A stretch of 50,289 bases of DNA from SAR202 cluster bacterium (GCA_016872415.1 VGZX01000010.1:1-50289), one strand, 5' to 3'. Positions 10,191-20,075 are shown, counted from the stretch's first letter. Notes: generated by a model from the letters alone, not told the origin. Program-made: numbers and translations.

Positions 10191-12962
10191 CTAATCAACC
10201 GCCGGCCGGCGAGCCTCGATACGCTTAGCCAGGTCGTCGAGCGCGGCGGCGATCCCACGCGGCGCGGCGAGCCGGGCGACGGCTCGATGCCGTTGCAGCA
10301 GCGCCTTTAGATCGCCGATGGCCTGCGATTCCGCGAGCACGCGGAAGCCGTAGGGTTGGCCGGGGATCGGCACGTCGGGGCCGCCGGTGTCGACGGCCTG
10401 CACGAACAGGCCCTTGGGGGCGCCGGCCTTGTGCATTTGCCCGGTGGAGTGGAGATATCGCGGGCCGTAGCCGAATGAAGTGGCGATGCCGAAACGCCGG
10501 ATCGCCGCCTGGCGGACGCGGATGGCGGCGGCCTCGATGGCGGGTGACCGCGGGGCATAGCAGAGTAGGGCCAGATAGTTGCCGGGGCCCAGCTGTTCCA
10601 GGAGCGCGTCGACGTCGAGCGTGGGCGGCGGCTCGGGCATGCGGTGCTCGTCGATGAAGGTCCGGAGACCCTCTTCCGTGAAGTCCTTGGCGCGCTGCAC
10701 GTCCGGCTGGTCGAACGGGTGGACGCCGAGGAGCGCACCCGCGACGGCGGTGCCGAAGCCCCAGCGATAGAGCTCGGCGGCCATGTCGTAGCGGTCGGGC
10801 AGGTCGAACCGCAGCACCGGCCGGCCCGCCTTGCGGAGCGCCTCGAAGTGGGCGTCCGTCGCGCCGTTGTCGTCGCCGTCGAGGCGCAGATAGACGAAGA
10901 AGTGGTCGTCGCCGTAGGTGTGGGCGGGCATCGCCGGCTCGCCCGCGATGGGGATGACGCCGGTGCCGTCCTTGCCGAGGCTTTCGGCGAGCATCTGCTC
11001 GACCCAGAGGCCGAACGACGCGAGCGAGGGCGACGTGACGAGGATGAGCTTGTCGACGCCGGCTTGCGTGAGGGCGGCCGCGGCGGCGCCCAGCCAGGCG
11101 CCGGGGTTGTAGTGGGCGGTGGGGATGGCCCGGCATGCCTGCTGCATCCGTTTCGTGGCGTCGACGAACGCGTGGAGGTCGGCGCCGGTGAGCGCGGCGG
11201 GCACGAGGCCGAACAGCGACAGGCCGGAGAACCGTCCGCCGACGTCGGGCGGGTTCAGGAACACCTTGCGGAAGCCGGTGTCCTTGCCCATCCGCGCCAG
11301 TGGGGTGCCGGGGTCGGTGATGGCGACGAAGTGCTTGCCGGCCTGGTCGGGGCCGACGGCGCGCTCGGCGGCGTCGCTGAAGTGGCGGTAGAAGGACATG
11401 ACCTCCAACGTGGTTCCGGACTTGGAGGACACGATGTAGAGGGTGTGACGGGGGTCGTTCTCGTCGGTCACGCGGCGCACCCAGCCGGGCACGGTGGAGT
11501 CGATCATCATGAGCGTGGGGTAGTCGGGCCGGCCGAAGGTGCGCGCGTACAGCTCCGGCGAGAAGGCGCTGCCGCCCATCGCGAGGAGCACGATGCGTCG
11601 GAAGCCCGCGTCGCGGACCTCCTTGGCGAACGCCTCCAGCTCTGGAATGTGCCGCTCCATCTCGTTCATCACGTCGAGCCAGCCCAGGCGGTTGGCGATC
11701 TCGCGCGGGTCGGGGCGCCACACAGTGTGATCGCGGCGCCACATGCGCTCGATCAAGCGGTCGTCGTCGAGCCGGTCGGCGGCGGCGGCGACGGCATGGC
11801 GCGCGTCGCCGAGTCTGGCGAACGGCGGGCGCGGGGCGCCGAGGAGCGTGCCGGCCTTTCGCTGGAGGCCCGCGATGAGAGTATCGTAGGAGACGGCGAA
11901 GGCGGTGACGCCGTCGCGCAGCAGGGCGGCGGTCACCTCCTCCATGTCGATGCCGGCGGCGGCGAGCGATTGGAGGGTGCGGTGGGCGCCGGCGATGGCG
12001 CCGTGCAGCGTGGCCTCGGCCGCGCCGTGTTCCAGCACCGCGTCCAGCGTGTTTTGCGGCATCGTGTTGACGGTGTCGGGGCCGATCAGGCTACCGACGT
12101 AGTAGGTGTCGGGGTAGGCGGAGTCTTTGGTGCTGGTGCTGGCCCAGAGCGGCCGTTGGACTCGCGCCCCCCGGGTTTCGAGCGCTTGGAAACGTGGCGT
12201 GCCGAACCGCTGCTTGAACAGATCGTAGGCGGCCGCGGCATTGGCGATGGCGGCCTTGCCCACGAGGGGCCGCAGGTGGTCCTCGCCGCGGGCGATGCGC
12301 GCGCGGAGCGTGGCGTCGACGGCGGTGTCGACGCGGCTGACGAAGAAGGAGGCGACGGACGCGGCCTTGGAGAGATCGCCGTTCCGCCGCGCCAGGTCCT
12401 CCAGGCCGGAGAGGTAGGATTCGATCACCCGCTCGTAGGCCTTCAACGAAAAGATGAGGGTGATGTTGACGTTGACGCCGGCGGCGATGAGCTCGCGCAC
12501 GGCGGGAATGCCCTCCGGGGTCGCAGGCACCTTGATCATGACATTCGGTCGCTCCAACGCCTCGAAGAGGCGCTTGCCTTCGGCGATGGACCGCTGGGTG
12601 TCGTGCGCGACAGCGGGCGGCAGCTCCAGTGAGCAGTAGCCGTCGGCGCCCTTGGTGGCGTCGAAGACGGGGCGCAGCGCGTCGGCCGCCGCGCGGATAT
12701 CGTCGATCGCGAGCGCCTCGAAGAGAGCGTCCGGGTCGAGCGAGCGTTCGGCGAGCGCCAGGATGGCCGCGTCGTAGGCGGTGCCGGACGCCATCGCCTT
12801 CTCGAAGATAGTGGGATTGGAGGTGAGGCCGGTGACGCCCTGGTCGACGAGCCGCGCCAGCGCGCCGGACTCGACGAGCTCCCGGCTAATGTTGTCGTAC
12901 CAGACCGATTGCCCTGCCGCGCGAATCCGGTGGATCGTGTTCAACGAGGTCGAACGGGCCAT
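10191..12962 (-). CDS. Bifunctional transaldolase / glucose-6-phosphate isomerase fusion
   Basis: N-terminal transaldolase (GVTGLTSNPTIFEKAM, NVMIKVPATPEGIPAV, NVNITLIFSLKAYE) fused to a PGI domain (GGSAFSPEL, VSSKSGTTLEV). Start trimmed to ATG 12962, overlapping the rpiB stop (TAATG). Confidence 0.93.
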   Translation of the reverse strand: MARSTSLNTIHRIRAAGQSVWYDNISRELVESGALARLVDQGVTGLTSNPTIFEKAMASGTAYDAAILALAERSLDPDALFEALAIDDIRAAADALRPVFDATKGADGYCSLELPPAVAHDTQRSIAEGKRLFEALERPNVMIKVPATPEGIPAVRELIAAGVNVNITLIFSLKAYERVIESYLSGLEDLARRNGDLSKAASVASFFVSRVDTAVDATLRARIARGEDHLRPLVGKAAIANAAAAYDLFKQRFGTPRFQALETRGARVQRPLWASTSTKDSAYPDTYYVGSLIGPDTVNTMPQNTLDAVLEHGAAEATLHGAIAGAHRTLQSLAAAGIDMEEVTAALLRDGVTAFAVSYDTLIAGLQRKAGTLLGAPRPPFARLGDARHAVAAAADRLDDDRLIERMWRRDHTVWRPDPREIANRLGWLDVMNEMERHIPELEAFAKEVRDAGFRRIVLLAMGGSAFSPELYARTFGRPDYPTLMMIDSTVPGWVRRVTDENDPRHTLYIVSSKSGTTLEVMSFYRHFSDAAERAVGPDQAGKHFVAITDPGTPLARMGKDTGFRKVFLNPPDVGGRFSGLSLFGLVPAALTGADLHAFVDATKRMQQACRAIPTAHYNPGAWLGAAAAALTQAGVDKLILVTSPSLASFGLWVEQMLAESLGKDGTGVIPIAGEPAMPAHTYGDDHFFVYLRLDGDDNGATDAHFEALRKAGRPVLRFDLPDRYDMAAELYRWGFGTAVAGALLGVHPFDQPDVQRAKDFTEEGLRTFIDEHRMPEPPPTLDVDALLEQLGPGNYLALLCYAPRSPAIEAAAIRVRQAAIRRFGIATSFGYGPRYLHSTGQMHKAGAPKGLFVQAVDTGGPDVPIPGQPYGFRVLAESQAIGDLKALLQRHRAVARLAAPRGIAAALDDLAKRIEARRPAVD

Positions 12963-13441
12963 TAGCCTGCTCCGGTGTGGGGTGTTCGGGCGAGGTGCGC
13001 CGTCTCGATCGCCCGCAGTTTGTCCAGCCGGCGGACGTGCCGCTCCTCGCCGGTGAAGCGGGCGCCGAGGAAGGCCGATACGAGCTCCTTCGCCAACTCG
13101 GGGCCGACGACGCGCCCGCCGACGCAGAGAACGTTCATGTCGTCGTGCTCGACGCCCTGGCGGGCGGAGTAGGTGTCGTGGCACATGGCGGCGCGGATGC
13201 CGGGGATCTTGTTGGCGACGACGCAGGCGCCGACGCCGCTGCCGCACAGCAGCACGCCGCGCTCCGCCTTGCCTTCCGCCACGGCCTCCGCGACGGCCTT
13301 CGCGAAATCGGGGTAGTCGTCGGTGGCGACGTACTCGTGGGCGCCGACGTCGATCAGATCGTGGCCGCGCTTTCGGAGCCAGTCCGCGATCTCGGTCTTG
13401 AGCGCCAATCCCGCGTGATCGGTGCCGATTACGACACGCAC
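12962..13441 (-). CDS. rpiB: Ribose-5-phosphate isomerase B
   Basis: (V)RVVIGTDHAGLALKTEIADWLRKRGHDLIDVG...GVLLCGSGVGACVVANKIPGIRAAMCHDTYSARQGVEHDDMNVLCVGGRVVG; GTG start at 13441. Confidence 0.95.
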   Translation of the reverse strand: MRVVIGTDHAGLALKTEIADWLRKRGHDLIDVGAHEYVATDDYPDFAKAVAEAVAEGKAERGVLLCGSGVGACVVANKIPGIRAAMCHDTYSARQGVEHDDMNVLCVGGRVVGPELAKELVSAFLGARFTGEERHVRRLDKLRAIETAHLARTPHTGAG

Positions 13442-13825
13442 CAATGCCTCCCGAGCCGAGCGATGCGCCGTGGCACGAACACTATACAAGGGGCTCGCGT
13501 CCGGTGGACACGATTACGAGCGGCTTTAACCGGCTCAAACGCCGCCGCCGGCGCGTCCGCGCGGCCTAGGCACGAGGGCGGTGCCGGCCCTTGTCTGGTA
13601 TGCTTTCTGACGCTAGGAGTGGGGCGTTCCCCGTCACGGCATGAGCGCCATCGGGCCTCGCGGGCCGTTAGGTGTCGCGCGTGGACCGCGCCCGGCGCCG
13701 GAGCGCGTCGATAGCGCGGCGATTTCGTCACGCGATGGGCGCCGAAATGCCTGCCCTCCTCCACCAGCGCGGTGCTAGCATGCGTCGCGGCCGTGGCGCG
13801 GCCAAGGCGGCGATGACACGCCGCG

Positions 13826-15202
13826 ATGCCCGCGACCGATGTAAGGACTGACTTCGTGAACGGACGAGAACGCCCAGACGACCAACTCGGCAAGGCGCGG
13901 ACGCTCCGGTGGCTGTTGCTGCTGATGCAGCCGGGCATCGGCTTGAAGCGGTGGCTGCTGCTGGCGATGGCCGGCGTGCTGCTGCTGGCGGGCGGCTTCG
14001 CGCTCGTGCTGTCGGTGCCGTTGAGCGACGTGGTGCTGCAGGCCGCGCGGACGCTGACGCTGAGCGGCAAGCTGCCGCCCGTGTGGCGCGGCGTCATCGT
14101 CCTGGCGATCGGGATCGCCTTCGTCGCCATCGGCGCGTACAACCTGCACCAGCGCTTCCTGTTCGGGGCGATGTATCGCCAGGTGCGGCCCGGCACCGGC
14201 GCCCTGGAGGGGCTGTCCACCTACCGGTCGCGGCGGCGCGGGCCGAAGATCGTCGCGATCGGCGGCGGAACGGGCCTTTCCACGTTGCTGCGCGGGCTGA
14301 AGGAGCACACCGAGAACATCACGGCGATCGTGACCGTGGCGGACGACGGCGGCAGCTCCGGGCGGCTGCGCAAGGAGTTCGGCATCCAGCCGCCGGGCGA
14401 CGCGCGGCAATGCTTGATCGCCCTGTCGGATTCAGAGCCGTTGATGGAAGAGCTGATGTCGTTCCGGTTCGAGACGGGGCAAACGCTGGAGGGCCACAGC
14501 ATGGGCAACCTGCTGCTGGCGGCGTTGACGCAGCGCTACGGCAACCTGCACGAGGCGTTGCAGGCGGCGGCGCGCCTGTTAGCAGTGAAGGGGCGGGTGG
14601 TGCCGTCGACCCTGGCGACGGGGCTGGTGTTGCGCGCGGAAACGGTGGGCGGCCATCTGCTGGAAGGCGAGTCGATGATTGGCGAGAGCCCGGACCGCAT
14701 CGCGCGGATATGGCTGGACCCCAAGGCCGCCCCGCTGAACGCGGCGGTGGCGGACTCGCTGCGCGAGGCCGACGCCGTCGTCATTGGGCCGGGCAGCCTC
14801 TACACGAGCGTGCTGCCGAACATGCTGGTGGCCGGCATGCGCGAGGCGTTGAACCGCAGCGGCGCGCCAAAGGTGTTCGTGTGCAACGTCGCCACGCAGC
14901 ATGGCGAGACCGACGGCTTGGACGCGGGCGGCCACTTGCGCGAGTTCGAGCGGCATTCCGGCGTGAGCGTCACGCACCTGTTGCTGAATGCGCGGCCGAT
15001 CGCGATTCCCGTCCAGTTCCAGCAGCAGGCGATCTTGCCGGAGCCGCCGGCTGGCTTCGCGGGCGAGGTGCTGGTGCGCGACGTGGTGAGCCGCGAAATG
15101 CCCAGCAGGCATGACCCGAAGCTGCTCGCGGAGGCGGTGCTGGAGATCGCGAGGGGCCCGCGCACCCGCAATGGCAGGCCGCAGGCGGCGTTGCGCGCGT
15201 GA
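13826..15202 (+). CDS. yvcK: YvcK/CofD-family (UPF0052) gluconeogenesis factor with N-terminal membrane segment
   Basis: PKIVAIGGGTGLSTLLRGLKEHTENITAIVTVADDGGSSGRLRKEFGIQPPGDARQCLIALS; GPGSLYTSVLPNMLV. Confidence 0.92.
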   Translation: MPATDVRTDFVNGRERPDDQLGKARTLRWLLLLMQPGIGLKRWLLLAMAGVLLLAGGFALVLSVPLSDVVLQAARTLTLSGKLPPVWRGVIVLAIGIAFVAIGAYNLHQRFLFGAMYRQVRPGTGALEGLSTYRSRRRGPKIVAIGGGTGLSTLLRGLKEHTENITAIVTVADDGGSSGRLRKEFGIQPPGDARQCLIALSDSEPLMEELMSFRFETGQTLEGHSMGNLLLAALTQRYGNLHEALQAAARLLAVKGRVVPSTLATGLVLRAETVGGHLLEGESMIGESPDRIARIWLDPKAAPLNAAVADSLREADAVVIGPGSLYTSVLPNMLVAGMREALNRSGAPKVFVCNVATQHGETDGLDAGGHLREFERHSGVSVTHLLLNARPIAIPVQFQQQAILPEPPAGFAGEVLVRDVVSREMPSRHDPKLLAEAVLEIARGPRTRNGRPQAALRA

Positions 15203-15297
15203 CGCCGGACCAGCGGGTGTCCACCGGGCATTTCCCGCCGTGCTTTGCGTGAAGGCACTCATGCGCCGCCGTTCGGGCGTGTGCTACCGTCGCCTGG

Positions 15298-15603
15298 TTG
15301 GCACCATCCATGGCGCGGAGGGCCAGAATGCAGCACGGGAAGGCAGACCCTGGGGAGGGTCTCCAATCTGATTCGAGTTGGCCGGGCCCGGTCGATTTCC
15401 AGCACGGGCGCGTCTACACGCCGGCGCAGTCGCAGTTCCTGGGCAGGCTCGCGAGCCTCAAGGAACTGCGGGCGCAGCTGGAGCGGACGCTGGGCCCCGA
15501 GGCGTGGACGACGCAGCTGGTTGGACGGGGGCTGCTCGCCACGTACCGCGAGTGCGTCGACTTCGGCGTGGGCAAGGAAGCCGCGCGCATCGTCGGCGCC
15601 TAG
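15298..15603 (+). CDS. Hypothetical small protein
   Basis: About 90-101 aa ORF (FQHGRVYTPAQSQFLGRLASLKELRAQLERTLGPEAWTTQLVGRGLLATYRECVDFGVGKEAARIVGA) in an otherwise noncoding gap; start uncertain. Confidence 0.5.
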   Translation: MAPSMARRARMQHGKADPGEGLQSDSSWPGPVDFQHGRVYTPAQSQFLGRLASLKELRAQLERTLGPEAWTTQLVGRGLLATYRECVDFGVGKEAARIVGA

Positions 15604-15612
15604 GGGCCGGGA

Positions 15613-15909
15613 CTAGGACCGGTTCTTCGGCCGGCGGCCGCGTCGCCTCGGCGCGTCGCCCTCGACCCAGAAGAACACCTGCCCATCCGACCGCTTGATC
15701 GTGAGGGTCTTCCCGCTAGCCTTGGCGGCGGCTCCAAGTCGCCTTCGCACGGCGCTCACGCTTTCGTTCGGGCCGGGCTGCAAGCGCCCGGCTTGCCCCA
15801 CCGGGACTCGCTCGATGAACGCCGTGTATTCGCGCAGGATTTGCGCGCGCTTTCCCGATGTGCTTTTCATCTGGGCTTCGGTCAACGACAAAGTATCGAA
15901 CTTTGGCAT
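15613..15909 (-). CDS. Conserved-looking small basic protein of unknown function
   Basis: 98 aa MPKFDTLSLTEAQMKSTSGKRAQILREYTAFIERVPVGQAGRLQPGPNESVSAVRRRLGAAAKASGKTLTIKRSDGQVFFWVEGDAPRRRGRRPKNRS; start trimmed to ATG at 15909 with GGAGTGACC upstream. Confidence 0.65.
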   Translation of the reverse strand: MPKFDTLSLTEAQMKSTSGKRAQILREYTAFIERVPVGQAGRLQPGPNESVSAVRRRLGAAAKASGKTLTIKRSDGQVFFWVEGDAPRRRGRRPKNRS

Positions 15910-16275
15910 GATGGTCACTCCTTTGCATCCGCCGCAGGTCCTGGGCCGCGGGGCCAAACACATTACGCGAGCGGTTCGGCTCACGCCGGCAAACCGGACT
16001 GCGGTTGGATTGTACACGATGTTGGGCCTCGCGCTTGGCGCGAACCATCCATCGCTTGCATGCATCCGCATTCGTGCATGCGACTAGTTTGGTTTCATCA
16101 ACGGTGTGCTCGGCGGTTCGCGATCGGTTGTCCGACGCGCACGGATTGAGCAGGCACACCGACGCGGGCCGCCTCGCGCATTGCCTCGCGGTGCGCGAGC
16201 CAAGATAATCCGACGCGAGAAACGAGATGCCGGGCGTCGCCGCCAGGCGCGGGATGGACGCACCGCGAGGAGCGC

Positions 16276-17124
16276 ATGACCACTCCACCGGACGCGATGG
16301 TCGACGCACACCACCACTTCTGGGACCCGGCCCGGTTCGCATATCGCTTTCTCGGCGATGCTTCGTCGCCCCTGAACCGGGCGTTTCTGCCGGCCGACCT
16401 CGCGCCGGCCCTGGCCGCCGAGGGGGTCGCCAAGTCGGTGCTCGTGCAGGCCCACCCATCGCCGGCCGAAACCGAGTGGCTGCTGGCGCTGGCCGAGGAC
16501 ACGGATTTCGTGGCCGGAGTCGTCGGCTGGGTGGACCTGGCGGCGCCGGAATTGCCGTCGATATTGGACCGCTTGCAGCGGCATTCCAAGTTCAAGGGCG
16601 TGCGGCGGCCGGTGCATAACGAGCCGGAACCGGGCTACCTGCTGCGGCCCGAGGTGCTGCGCGGATTACGCGAGCTGGCGACGCGGGATTTGCCCTTCGA
16701 TTTGCTGGTGCACCCACGCGACCTGCGCATCATCCCCGAGGTGGCCGAGGCGGTGCCCGATTTACGCATGGCGCTGAACCATATCGGCCGGCCCGACATC
16801 GCTTCCGGGTACGTGGAGCCGTGGGGCACGCACATGCTGCGGATCGCCGCGCATGACCGGGTATGGTGCAAGCTCTCGGGATTGGTGACGGCGGATGCGG
16901 AAACGGGCTGGCGGGTGGCGCGCCTGACACCGTTCGTCGACCGCGTCGTGCGGTTGTTTGGGCACGGGCGCCTCATGTTCGGCAGTGACTGGCCGGTGTG
17001 CACGCAGGCCACCAGCTACGGTGAGGTCGTCGCGGCGGCGCGGCAGGCAATGGGGCCGGCGACGGCGGAGCAAGCGGAGCGCGTGTTCGGCGGCGCCGCC
17101 ACCGAGTTTTACCACCTGGCGTGA
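16276..17124 (+). CDS. Amidohydrolase family protein (TIM-barrel lactonase-like, COG3618 type)
   Basis: MVDAHHHFWDPARFAYRFLG; C-terminal RLMFGSDWPVCTQATSYGEVV. Confidence 0.88.
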   Translation: MTTPPDAMVDAHHHFWDPARFAYRFLGDASSPLNRAFLPADLAPALAAEGVAKSVLVQAHPSPAETEWLLALAEDTDFVAGVVGWVDLAAPELPSILDRLQRHSKFKGVRRPVHNEPEPGYLLRPEVLRGLRELATRDLPFDLLVHPRDLRIIPEVAEAVPDLRMALNHIGRPDIASGYVEPWGTHMLRIAAHDRVWCKLSGLVTADAETGWRVARLTPFVDRVVRLFGHGRLMFGSDWPVCTQATSYGEVVAAARQAMGPATAEQAERVFGGAATEFYHLA

Positions 17125-17294
17125 ATGGCGCGGCTACTCTTAAGACCCTAAGACATGATTTTCGAGTATGCATAGGTCGCGCGGGCCTGGGCGAGCGGCG
17201 GCGGCGCGAGGCGGTCGCGGCGGGCGCGATGGCAAAGCCGCCGCCACTACGGTATCGTGACATCTCCAAATCAAGTCCTCATTCGAGGTTGAGC

Positions 17295-17897
17295 ATGTCG
17301 ACGGCCCCTGAGAAGACGGTGTGGACCGCCGTGCCGGTCCCCTCGACGAACGTGACCGTGTATGAAGCCATTTACCGGCGGCGCATGGCCTGGTCGTTTC
17401 TCGACAAGCCGGTGCCACGGGAGAGCCTGGAGCGGATGCTGTCGGCGGCGGTGTGGGCGCCGAACCACCGGATGACGGAGCCCTGGCGGTTCGTGGTGCT
17501 GGAGAAGGGCACGCCGCTGCGCGAGCGGGTGGGCGAGCTGGCCTACTGCGGCACGCTGGGTGCGATGGGCGCGGAGCGCGCGGAGGCCTACCGGCGCAAG
17601 GTGACCGATCCGCCCGTGGTGATGTTCGTCTACAACGCGAAAGGCCCAGACGACTTCGTGACGCGCGAGAACTATGCCGCCACGGTGTGCGCCATTCAGA
17701 ACATGGCCTTGGCGGGTGTCGCCGAGGACCTTGCCGTGACCTGGGAAACCGGGCGGGTGACCCGCGTGCCGGGGCTGGCCGAGGCGCTGGGCGCGCGGCC
17801 GGACTGGGAGATGGTGACCATGCTCACCATTGGGTTCACGGAGGAACAGTCGAACGCCAGCCGCACGCCGGCGGGCCATTTCACGCGCTGGGCGTGA
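17295..17897 (+). CDS. Nitroreductase family protein
   Basis: VYEAIYRRRMAWSFLDKPVPRESLERMLSAAVWAPNHRMTEPWRFVVLE; start trimmed to ATG 17295. Confidence 0.88.
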   Translation: MSTAPEKTVWTAVPVPSTNVTVYEAIYRRRMAWSFLDKPVPRESLERMLSAAVWAPNHRMTEPWRFVVLEKGTPLRERVGELAYCGTLGAMGAERAEAYRRKVTDPPVVMFVYNAKGPDDFVTRENYAATVCAIQNMALAGVAEDLAVTWETGRVTRVPGLAEALGARPDWEMVTMLTIGFTEEQSNASRTPAGHFTRWA

Positions 17898-17928
17898 CGG
17901 CCCGGCCGCGACCATAACGGAGGAGATC

Positions 17929-18630
17929 ATGGAGCCGCGCAGGGCGAGCCAGTCGCGAGTCGCCGGGCCAGTCCTCTTCGGTGCGATCCTGATACTGGTG
18001 GGCGCGCTGTTGCTCCTGGGCACGCTCACGACATTCGACATCGGCTCCATCTGGCGGTGGTTGCCCTCGGCGCTCATCGTGATCGGCCTGTGGCAGCTCT
18101 ACGAGAGCAGGGGGCGCGCGCTCACGGGACCACTCATCCTTATCGCGGTCGGCGTGCTCGTGCAGCTCGCGGTGCTCGACGCGGTCGAATGGAGCACCAT
18201 CGCCTGTTTCTGGCCGGTCATCATCATCCTGGCGGGCCTCTCCATCCTGCTGGGCCGGCAGGGGACGCGCGGCGGGGCGACGGCCTCCGGAAGCGACCGC
18301 CTGAGCGCCACCGCGCTGTTCGCCGGCGTGGAGCGACGGATCACCTCCAAGGACTTCCGTGGCGGCGAGGTGACGGCGATTTTCGGAGGCGGCGAGGTCG
18401 ACATGCGCGACGCCGAGGTGACGCACCCGCCAGCCACGCTCAACGTCACGGCGCTGTTCGGCGGGGTCGACATCAAGGTGCCGGAGGGCTGGAGGGCGGA
18501 CCTGCCCGTCACGGCGATACTTGGCGGCGCTGCCGACGAGCGCCGCGTGCGCGTGGCGCCGACCGATGGGGCGCCGCAACTGATCGTCACCGGCGTCGCG
18601 ATGTTCGGTGGCGGCAGCCTGAAGAATTGA
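17929..18630 (+). CDS. LiaF/LiaI-like membrane protein (cell-wall-active antibiotic response domain)
   Basis: Four TM helices, then ATALFAGVERRITSKDFRGGEVTAIFGGGEVDMRDAEV...VTALFGGVDIKVPEGW; ATG 17929 with GGAGGAGATC RBS. Confidence 0.8.
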   Translation: MEPRRASQSRVAGPVLFGAILILVGALLLLGTLTTFDIGSIWRWLPSALIVIGLWQLYESRGRALTGPLILIAVGVLVQLAVLDAVEWSTIACFWPVIIILAGLSILLGRQGTRGGATASGSDRLSATALFAGVERRITSKDFRGGEVTAIFGGGEVDMRDAEVTHPPATLNVTALFGGVDIKVPEGWRADLPVTAILGGAADERRVRVAPTDGAPQLIVTGVAMFGGGSLKN

Positions 18631-18674
18631 GGGACGGAGAGGCGTGCCCCGCCCGACTTTCGTACATTGGAGAA

Positions 18675-18730
18675 ACGGATCCCTCGGCGTCACACTCAAA
18701 GTTGATTCGTGAGCCAGGGGAGGGATCCGT
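18675..18730 (+). promoter_or_regulatory. 11-bp perfect inverted repeat spanning SD/start region of the archaellin-like gene
   Basis: ACGGATCCCTC (18675-18685) and GAGGGATCCGT (18720-18730), 34-nt spacer; 3' arm overlaps the SD and the GT of the GTG start (18729). Confidence 0.6.
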
Positions 18731-19461
18731 GGAACGGCAACCAGGCCCGTCACGCCGCGTTTGGCGTGACCAACGAGGCATCACCGGCCTCGAGACGGCG
18801 ATCATCCTGATCGCGTTCGTGGTGGTGGCCTCCGTGTTCGCCTACACGGTGCTCACCGCCGGCATCTTCTCCTCGCAAAAGAGCTCTGAGGCGATCCACT
18901 CGGGCCTCTCGGAGGCGCGGTCGTCCATCGTGCTGAAGGCCGGCACCCTGGCCTTCATGGACAGCGTGGACATCGACGGCAACACGGCCACGAACGACAC
19001 GCAGAACGCCGTAGTGAAGGTGGCGGTCACCATCGGCGTGGCGCTCCAGGGGACCTCGGTCGACCTGACGCCGGCGTTCCGCGTCAACCCGGCCACCGGC
19101 TACCTGGAGACCACGGGGGCAGTCGAACACCTTCGTCGTCAATTACCTCGACGACCGGCAGCACATCCCGAATATCGCGTGGACGCTTGGCTTCAGCGGA
19201 GCGAACGATGGCGACAACACGTTGGAGGGCATCGAGCGCGCGGTGCTCACGCTGTGGCTCGTGGACTATAAATACGACCCCGTGGCGGGGCTTTACTACA
19301 CACTCGGCACCGGCCCGACGGACCCCTTCGTGGACGCCCAAGCCATGCTGTTCGGCTCGACGACGCCGTTCACCATCGAGCTGCTGCCGCCCGTCGGCGC
19401 GCCCATCGCGGTCGAGAAGATCATCCCGCAGGGATTGAACCCGGTGATGGACCTGCACTAG
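18729..19461 (+). pseudogene. Archaellin (archaeal-type flagellin)-like protein, frame-disrupted at a G5 tract
   Basis: Frame 1: VERQPGPSRRVWRDQRGITGLETAIILIAFVVVASVFAYTVLTAGIFSSQKSSEAIHSG (class III signal peptide). Removal of one G at 19115-19119 joins ...GYLETTG to QSNTFVVNYLDDRQHIPNIAWTLGFSGANDGDNTLEGIERAVLTLWLVDYKYDP...MDLH*. Confidence 0.75.
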
Positions 19462-19485
19462 CGGGGCCGGCGCTGGGGTTGCGGA

Positions 19486-19562
19486 TGGTGTCCCGGGCGG
19501 GATTCGAACCCACGACCAACTGCTTAGAAGGCAGCCGCTCTATCCAACTGAGCTACCGGGAC
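19486..19562 (-). tRNA. tRNA-Arg (anticodon TCT), CCA encoded
   Basis: Reverse complement GTCCCGGTAGCTCAGTTGGATAGAGCGGCTGCCTTCTAAGCAGTTGGTCGTGGGTTCGAATCCCGCCCGGGACACCA folds as a cloverleaf; anticodon loop CTTCTAA. Confidence 0.97.
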
Positions 19563-19997
19563 ATGGCCGGCACCTTTCGACTATAGGGGCGCGTTTCGGG
19601 GCGGTCAAGCGCCAGCGCGGCCCGCGTTGGCGCTTGCTGGCGAGGCGCCGGGACGCACCGCGCTGGCGCCTGCGGGGGAGGTGCGAGCGAACCGCGCCGG
19701 AGGTGGCCGGGACGGGGTGGGTGGAGGGCGCGAAAAACGCGCTCCATGCGCCGGGGTCGACGCGTACCTCGGCTTGGCGGTCTGGAGGCGGCGTATCACC
19801 GCGTGGCGTCGCCGAGGGGTGGCGGCGCCACTCTATACGCACGACACCAGCCCGTAAGCACGATTGGGACAGGCACGTCTTCCAATTCGGCGAACCGCTG
19901 CCTATGATGATGAAGCCGTCGCTGGGTGTTCTAGACATTTTTGATACTTCTCCAATATTGTGACTAGCTATAACCTTAGACTCATGGTAGCCGAATA

Positions 19998-20026
19998 TTG
20001 ACATAGTTCTGAGACGCTGGTATGAC
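19998..20026 (+). promoter_or_regulatory. Putative sigma70-type promoter (TTGACA-N17-TATGAC)
   Basis: TTGACA 19998-20003, TATGAC 20021-20026, 50 bp upstream of the 20076 ORF, in an AT-richer stretch. Confidence 0.6.
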
Positions 20027-20075
20027 TATTGGCGGCAAATGGCCGGAACATCCACTGCGAGGGAGGGTTTGAGGT

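Noticed and set aside
19627-19857. 76-aa plus-strand ORF after tRNA-Arg
   Set aside because: No RBS, low-complexity composition, no plausible homology.
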